Shown: one piece after another, positions 58,101 through 64,000 of the stretch
Numbering within the stretch: position 1 is the first letter of the stretch
Layout: each line of letters begins with the position of its first letter
Assembly: GCA_006384855.1 (NCBI GenBank)
Contig: VCJN01000731.1
Coordinates: 104,903 to 168,902, forward strand
Reading direction: 5' to 3'
From: Tetraselmis striata
Lineage: Eukaryota > Chlorophyta > Chlorodendrophyceae > Chlorodendrales > Chlorodendraceae
DNA: 64,000 bases
The notes under the pieces: model-generated
Seen by the model: the letters and a program-made list of their open reading frames with translations, nothing else
What the model was told of the DNA's origin: nothing
Database searches by the model: none
Program-made: the position numbers and the translations under genes

Positions 58101-61100
58101 CGTCCGATGCAGCCAAAATCCCAGCAACACGCTATCCTATGCACCGCCGATGCACTCCGCCAGCACCGCCTCATTCTCCGTCGATTTCGAAATGCCTTCA
58201 CATTATCCACCGCTAACTGCAATTCCCACTGTGTAATGTTGTCACGATGTGCGCACACAACATCACTTACTACCGGTTCCCACGCGGATGGAGGCGGGGC
58301 TGGCGGAGTGCATTGGCGGTGCATAGACTAGCGTGCTGCAAATACTTGGGGTGCATCGGACGCCGGATGCCCATCCACCCGGCGTACAAGACATGTGGGC
58401 TGGTTTCGGAGCAGTACATGTACGTATGTATATATATACAATGCAATGTGGGACGCGCGCGGAAAGAGGCGGGGCTGGCGGAGTGCATTGGCGGTGCGTA
58501 GAGTAACGTGTTGGTCAGATTCGGGGTGCGTCGGACGCCGGATGCTCATCCACCCGGCGTAAAAGACGCGTAATATTCACACTATAGTCACACACAAATA
58601 TGTGCAAACAAGACATTCCGTGCCGGATGGATGGGAATACGGCGTCCGATGCAGCCAAAATCCCAGCAACACGCTATCCTTTGCACCGCCGATGCACTCC
58701 GCCAGCACCGCCTCATTCTCCGTCGATTTCGAAATGCCTTCACATTATCCACCGCTAACTGCAATTCCCATTGTGTAATGTTGTCACGATGTGCGCACAC
58801 AACATCACTTACTACCGGTTCCCACGCGGATGGAGGCGGGGCTGGCGGAGTGCATTGGCGGTGCATAGACTAGCGTGCTGCAAATACTTGGGGTGCATCG
58901 GACGCCGGATGCCCATCCACCCGGCGTAAAAGACATGTGGGCTGGTTTCGGAGCAGTACATGTACGGATGTATATATATACAATGCAATGTGGGACGCGC
59001 GCGGAAAGAGGCGGGGCTGGCGGAGTGCATTGGCGGTGCGTAGAGTAACGTGTTGGTCAGATTCGGGGTGCGTCAGACGCCGGAAGCTCATCCATCCGGC
59101 GTAAAAGACGCGTAATATTCACACTATAGTCACACACAAATGTGACTATAGTGTGAATATACCTGTATACTATAGTGTGAATATAGTGTGAATATGTCAC
59201 AAACCGGACATTCCGTGCCGGATGGATGGGAATACGGCGTCCGATGCAGCCAAAATCCCAGCAACACGCTATCCTATGCACCTGCCTATGCACTCCGCCA
59301 GCACCGCCTCATTCTCCGTCGATTTCGAAATGCCTTCACATTATCCACCGCTAACTGCAATTCCCACTGTGTAATGTTGTCACGATGTGCGCACACAACA
59401 TCACTTACTACCGGTTCCCACGCGGATGGAGGCGGGGCTGGCGGAGTGCATTGGCGGTGCATAGACTAGCGTGCTGCAAATACTTGGGGTGCATCGGACG
59501 CCGGATGCCCATCCACCCGGCGTAAAAGACATGTGGGCTGGTTTCGGAGCAGTACATGTACGGATGTATATATATACAATGCAATGTGGGACGCGCGCGG
59601 AAAGAGGCGGGGCTGGCGGAGTGCATTGGCGGTGCGTAGAGTAACGTGTTGGTCAGATTCGGGGTGCGTCGGACGCCGGATGCTCATCCACCCGGCGTAA
59701 AAGACGCGTAATATTCACACTATAGTCACACACAAATGTGACTGTGCAAACAGGACATTCCGTGCCGGATGGATGGGAATACGGCGTCCGATGCAGCCAA
59801 AATCCCAGCAACACGCTATCCTTTGCACTGCCGATGCACTCCGCCAGCACCGCCTCATTCTCCGTCGATTTCGAAATGCCTTCACATTATCCACCGCTAA
59901 CTGCAATTCCCATTGTGTAATGTTGTCACGATGTGCGCACACAACATCACTTACTACCGGTTCCCACGCGGATGGAGGCGGGGCTGGCGGAGTGCATTGG
60001 CGGTGCATAGACTAGCGTGCTGCAAATACTTGGGGTGCATCGGACGCCGGATGCCCATCCACCCGGCGTAAAAGACATGTGGGCTGGTTTCGGAGCAGTA
60101 CATGTACGGATGTATATATATACAATGCAATGTGGGACGCGCGCGGAAAGAGGCGGGGCTGGCGGAGTGCATTGGCGGTGCGTAGAGTAACGTGTTGGTC
60201 AGATTCGGGGTGCGTCAGACGCCGGATGCTCATCCATCCGGCGTAAAAGACGCGTAATATTCACACTATAGTCACACCACAAATATGTGCAAACAAGACA
60301 TTCCGTGCCGGATGGATGGGAATACCGGCGTCCGATGCAGCCAAAATCCCAGCAACACGCTATCCTTTGCACCGCCGATGCACTCCGCCAGCACCGCCTC
60401 ATTCTCCGTCGATTTCGAAATGCCTTCACATTATCCACCGCTAACTGCAATTCCCATTGTGTAATGTTGTCACGATGTGCGCACACAACATCACTTACTA
60501 CCGGTTCCCACGCGGATGGAGGCGGGGCTGGCGGAGTGCATTGGCGGTGCATAGACTAGCGTGCTGCAAATACTTGGGGTGCATCGGACGCCGGATGCCC
60601 ATCCACCCGGCGTAAAAGACATGTGGGCTGGTTTCGGAGCAGTACATGTACGTATGTATATATATATATATATATATACAATGCAATGTGGGACGCGCGC
60701 GGAAAGAGGCGGGCTGGCCGGAGTGCATTGGCGGTGCGTAGAGTAACGTGTTGGTCAGATTCGGGGTGCGTCGGACGCCGGATGCTCATCCACCCGGCGT
60801 AAAAGACGCGTAATATTCACACTATAGTCACACACAAATATGTGCAAACAAGACATTCCGTGCCGGATGGATGGGAATACGGCGTCCGATGCAGCCAAAA
60901 TCCCAGCAACACGCTATCCTTTGCACCGCCGATGCACTCCGCCAGCACCGCCTCATTCTCCGTCGATTTCGAAATGCCTTCACATTATCCACCGCTAACT
61001 GCAATTCCCATTGTGTAATGTTGTCACGATGTGCGCACACAACATCACTTACTACCGGTTCCCACGCGGATGGAGGCGGGGCTGGCGGAGTGCATTGGCG

Positions 61101-61204
61101 GTGCATAGACTAGCGTGCTGCAAATACTTGGGGTGCATCGGACGCCGGATGCCCATCCACCCGGCGTAAAAGACATGTGGGCTGGTTTCGGAGCAGTACA
61201 TGTA

Positions 61205-61222
61205 CTGTCTCTTATACACATC
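61205..61222. other. Nextera/Tn5 mosaic-end adapter remnant (artefact)
   Basis: CTGTCTCTTATACACATC equals 18 of the 19 bases of the Tn5 mosaic end used in Nextera libraries. It replaces the TA-rich spacer that every neighbouring unit has here. In reverse it translates to the well-known contaminant peptide DVYKRQ. It is not genomic. Confidence 0.95.
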
Positions 61223-63530
61223 CGATGTGGGACGCGCGCGGAAAGAGGCGGGGCTGGCGGAGTGCATTGGCGGGTGCGTAGAGTAGCGTGTTGGGTGAGA
61301 TTCGGGGTGCGTCGGACGCCGGATGCTCATCCACCCGGCGTAAAAGACGCGTAATATTCATACTATAGTCACACACAAATATGTGCAAACCGGACATTCC
61401 GTGCCGGGATGGATGGAATACGGCGTCCGATGCAGCCAAAATCCCAGCAACACGCTATCCTATGCACCGCCGATGCACTCCGCCAGCACCGCCTCATTCC
61501 CCGTCGATTTCGAAATGCCTTCACAATATCCACCGCTAACTGCAATTCCCACTGTGTAATGTTGTCACAATGTGCGCACACAACATCACTTACTACCGGT
61601 TCCCACGCGGATGCAGGCGGGGCTGGCGGAGTGCATTGGCGGTGCATAGACTAGCGTGCTGCAAATACTTGGGGTGCATCGGACGCCGGATGCCATCCAC
61701 CCGGCGTAAAAGACATGTGGGCTGGTTTCGGAGCAGTACATGTACGTATGTATATATACAAAGCAATGTGGGACGCGCGCGGAAAGAGGCGGGGGCTGGC
61801 GGAGTGCATTGGCGGTGCGTAGAGTAACGTGTTGGTGAGATTCGGGGTGCATCGGACGCCGGATGCCCATCCACCTGGCGTAAAAGACGCGTAATATTCA
61901 CACTATAGTCACACACAGATCTATGCAAAACCGGTCTCTTATACACATTCCGTGCCGGATGAATGGGAATACGGCGTCCGATGCAGCCAAAATCCCAGCA
62001 ACACGCTATCCTATGCACCGCCGATGCACTCCGCCAGCACCGCCTCATTCTCCGTCGATTTCGAAATGCCTTCACAATATCCACCGCTAACTGCAATTCC
62101 CACTGTGTAATGTTGTCACAATGTGCGCACACAACATCACTACTACCGGTTCCCACGCGGATGGAGGCGGGGCTGGCGGAGTGCATTGGCGGTGCATAGA
62201 CTAGCGTGCTGCAAATACTTGGGGTGCATCGGACGCCGGATGCCCATCCACCCGGCGTAAAAGACATGTGGGCTGGTTTCGGAGCAGTACATATACGGAT
62301 GTATATATATACAATGCAATGTGGGACGCGCGCGGAAAGAGGCGGGGCTGGCGGAGTGCATTGGCGGTGCGTAGAGTAGCGTGTTGGTGAGATTCGGGGT
62401 GCGTCGGACGCCGGATGCTCATCCACCCGGCGTAAAAGACGCGTAATATTCATACTAATAGTCACACACAAATATGTGCAGAACCGGGACAATTCCTGCC
62501 GGATGGATGGGGAGGCGAACGGGGCGTCCGATTGCAGCCAAAATCCAGCAACACGCTATCCTATGCACCGCCGATGACTACGCCAGCACCGCCTCAATTC
62601 CCCGTCCGATTTCGAAATGCCCTTCAACAAATATCCACCGCTAACTGCAATTCCCACTGGTGTATGTTGTCACAATGTGCGCACACTAACATCACTTACC
62701 TACCGGTTCCCACGCGGATGCAGGCGGGGCTGGCGGATGTGCATTGGCGGGTGGCTAGACTAGCGTGCTGCAAATACTTGGGGTGCATCGGACGCCGGAT
62801 GCCCATTCCACCCGGCGTAAAAGACATGTGGGCTGGGTTTCGGAGCAAGTACATGTACGTAATGTATATATACAAAGCAATGTGGGACGCGCGCGGAAAG
62901 AGGCGGGGCTGGCGGAGTGCATTGGCGGTGCGTAGAGTAACGTGTTGGTGAGATTCGGGGTGCATCGGACGCCGGATGCCCATCCACCCGGCGTAAAAGA
63001 CGCGTAATATTCACACTATTAGTCACACACAGATTCTATGCAAACCGGACATTCCGTGCCGGATGAATGGGAATACGGCGTCCGATGCAGCCAAAATCCC
63101 AGCAACACGCTATCCTATGCAACCGCCGATGCACTCCGCCAGCACCGCCTCATTCTCCGTCGATTTCGAAATGCCTTCACAATATCCACCGCTAACTGCA
63201 ATCCCACTGTGTAATGTTGTCACAATGTGCGCACACAACATCACTGTACTACCGGTTCCCACGCGGATGGAGGCGGGGCTGGCGGAGTGCATTGGCGGTT
63301 GCATAGACTAGCGTGCTGCAAATACTTGGGGTGCATCGGACGCCGGATGCCCATCCACCCGGGCGTAAAAGACATGTGGGCTGGTTTCGGAGCAGTACAT
63401 GTAGTGATGTATATATACAAGCAATGTGGGACGCGCGCGGAAAGAGGCGGGGCTGGCGGAGTGCATTGGCGGTGCGTAGAGTAACGTGTTGGTGAGATTC
63501 GGGGTGCATCGACGCCGGAAGCTCATCCAT
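61205..63530. other. Low-quality consensus patch in array 4
   Basis: Single-base insertions and deletions appear throughout (for example 61,405-61,415, 62,480-62,530, 62,570-62,760, 63,010-63,045), whereas units on both sides are almost identical to one another. A second adapter piece, GTCTCTTATACACAT, lies at 61934-61948. Clean X-type sequence resumes at about 63,531. The patch is probably unpolished long read or a bad join, so unit number and order here are unreliable. Confidence 0.85.
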
Positions 63531-64000
63531 CCGGCGTAAAAGACGCGTAATATTCACACTATAGTCACACACAAATGTGACTATAGTGTGAATATACCTG
63601 TATACTATAGTGTGAATATAGTGTGAATATGTCACAAACCGGACATTCCGTGCCGGATGGATGGGAATACGGCGTCCGATGCAGCCAAAATCCCAGCAAC
63701 ACGCTATCCTATGCACCGCCGATGCACTCCGCCAGCACCGCCTCATTCTCCGTCGATTTCGAAATGCCTTCACATTATCCACCGCTAACTGCAATTCCCA
63801 CTGTGTAATGTTGTCACGATGTGCGCACACAACATCACTTACTACCGGTTCCCACGCGGATGGAGGCGGGGCTGGCGGAGTGCATTGGCGGCGCATAGAC
63901 TAGCGTGCTGCAAATACTTGGGGTGCATCGGACGCCGGATGCCCATCCACCCGGCGTAAAAGACATGTGGGCTGGTTTCGGAGCAGTACATGCACGGATG

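Larger units (their letters stand above)
46970..64000 (-). repeat. Satellite array 4: about 30 inverted long units, runs off the window
   Basis: Every unit is of the long type but reversed. Two spacer types occur. X units (about 595 bp) have an extended spacer with a palindrome and TATAGTGTGAATA repeats. Y units (about 545-560 bp) have AAATATGTGCAAACAAGAC. X-Y dimers recur at 1,137-1,145 bp (55,815/56,952/58,089). Runs of X alone recur at 595 bp (49,982/50,577/51,172 and 52,885/53,480/54,075/54,670). The first unit next to the junction has an aberrant spacer (47,050-47,100). Confidence 0.95.

Noticed and set aside
61052-61330. A distinct protein variant with SDVYKRQ
   Set aside because: This peptide is the translation of the Tn5 mosaic-end adapter and is not biological sequence.
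9742-64000. Hundreds of 60-200-codon open frames on both strands across the satellite arrays
   Set aside because: They recur with the repeat unit, overlap on both strands, shift frame when the unit length changes by one base, and contain no domain. They are shadows of repetition.
1-64000. tRNA or rRNA genes
   Set aside because: I saw no cloverleaf with a GGTTCRANYCC-type arm and no conserved rRNA core sequence. A covariance-model scan would settle this.

Overview
The window looks like nuclear DNA from a GC-rich eukaryote, most likely a green alga of the Chlamydomonas/Volvox kind. This rests on spliceosomal-type introns (GTGAGT, GTGCGT and GTAAAC donors, short CAG acceptors), alanine/proline-rich low-complexity proteins, many long G or C homopolymers, and a non-LTR retrotransposon with a C-terminal restriction-like endonuclease. 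The assignment is an inference, because no single-copy marker gene is present. I saw no rRNA, tRNA, CRISPR array or prokaryotic operon.

Layout. 1-2.5 kb is mostly non-coding, with two exons of an unrecognised minus-strand gene (317-671). 2.6-8.6 kb is a retrotransposon locus. One complete element lies on the minus strand: 5' leader 8292-8555, a single large ORF, and a 3' UTR ending at 3541. Directly behind it, head to tail, is an ORF-less deletion derivative (2728-3540) that carries a 220-bp MITE-like insertion with a 9-bp target duplication. 8.7-9.6 kb holds a broken minus-strand reading frame and very long poly-G. 11.3-16.4 kb is an island of decayed DNA-transposon genes (BED finger, Tudor-like and hAT-like pieces; piggyBac-like zinc ribbons), a 30-bp x 16 minisatellite and G/C homopolymers.

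Everything else (9.7-11.3 kb and 16.4-64 kb, about 49 kb) is one satellite family. Its building block is a 93-bp module used in both orientations. The short unit (about 367-371 bp) is module(+), 119-bp core, module(-), 62-bp spacer. The long unit (about 541-595 bp) adds a second module(+) and a TA-rich spacer. Four arrays are visible: 9.7-11.3 kb (short units), 16.4-24.2 kb (about 21 near-identical short units), 24.2-46.96 kb (short and long units mixed in higher-order repeats), and 46.97-64.0 kb (about 30 long units, inverted). The orientation flips at a sharp palindromic junction near 46,972. The many small reading frames across these arrays are by-products of repetition and not genes.

How the parts relate. 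The 11.3-16.4 kb island is flanked on both sides by truncated satellite units. It ends at 16,406-16,428 with 23 bp identical to the 3' terminus of the retrotransposon, so elements of that lineage appear to have inserted in the satellite. The large dyad-symmetric arrays are candidates for a centromeric or subtelomeric domain. A patch at 61.2-63.5 kb carries Nextera (Tn5 mosaic-end) adapter remnants and dense indels, so it is an assembly artefact and should not be read as biology.
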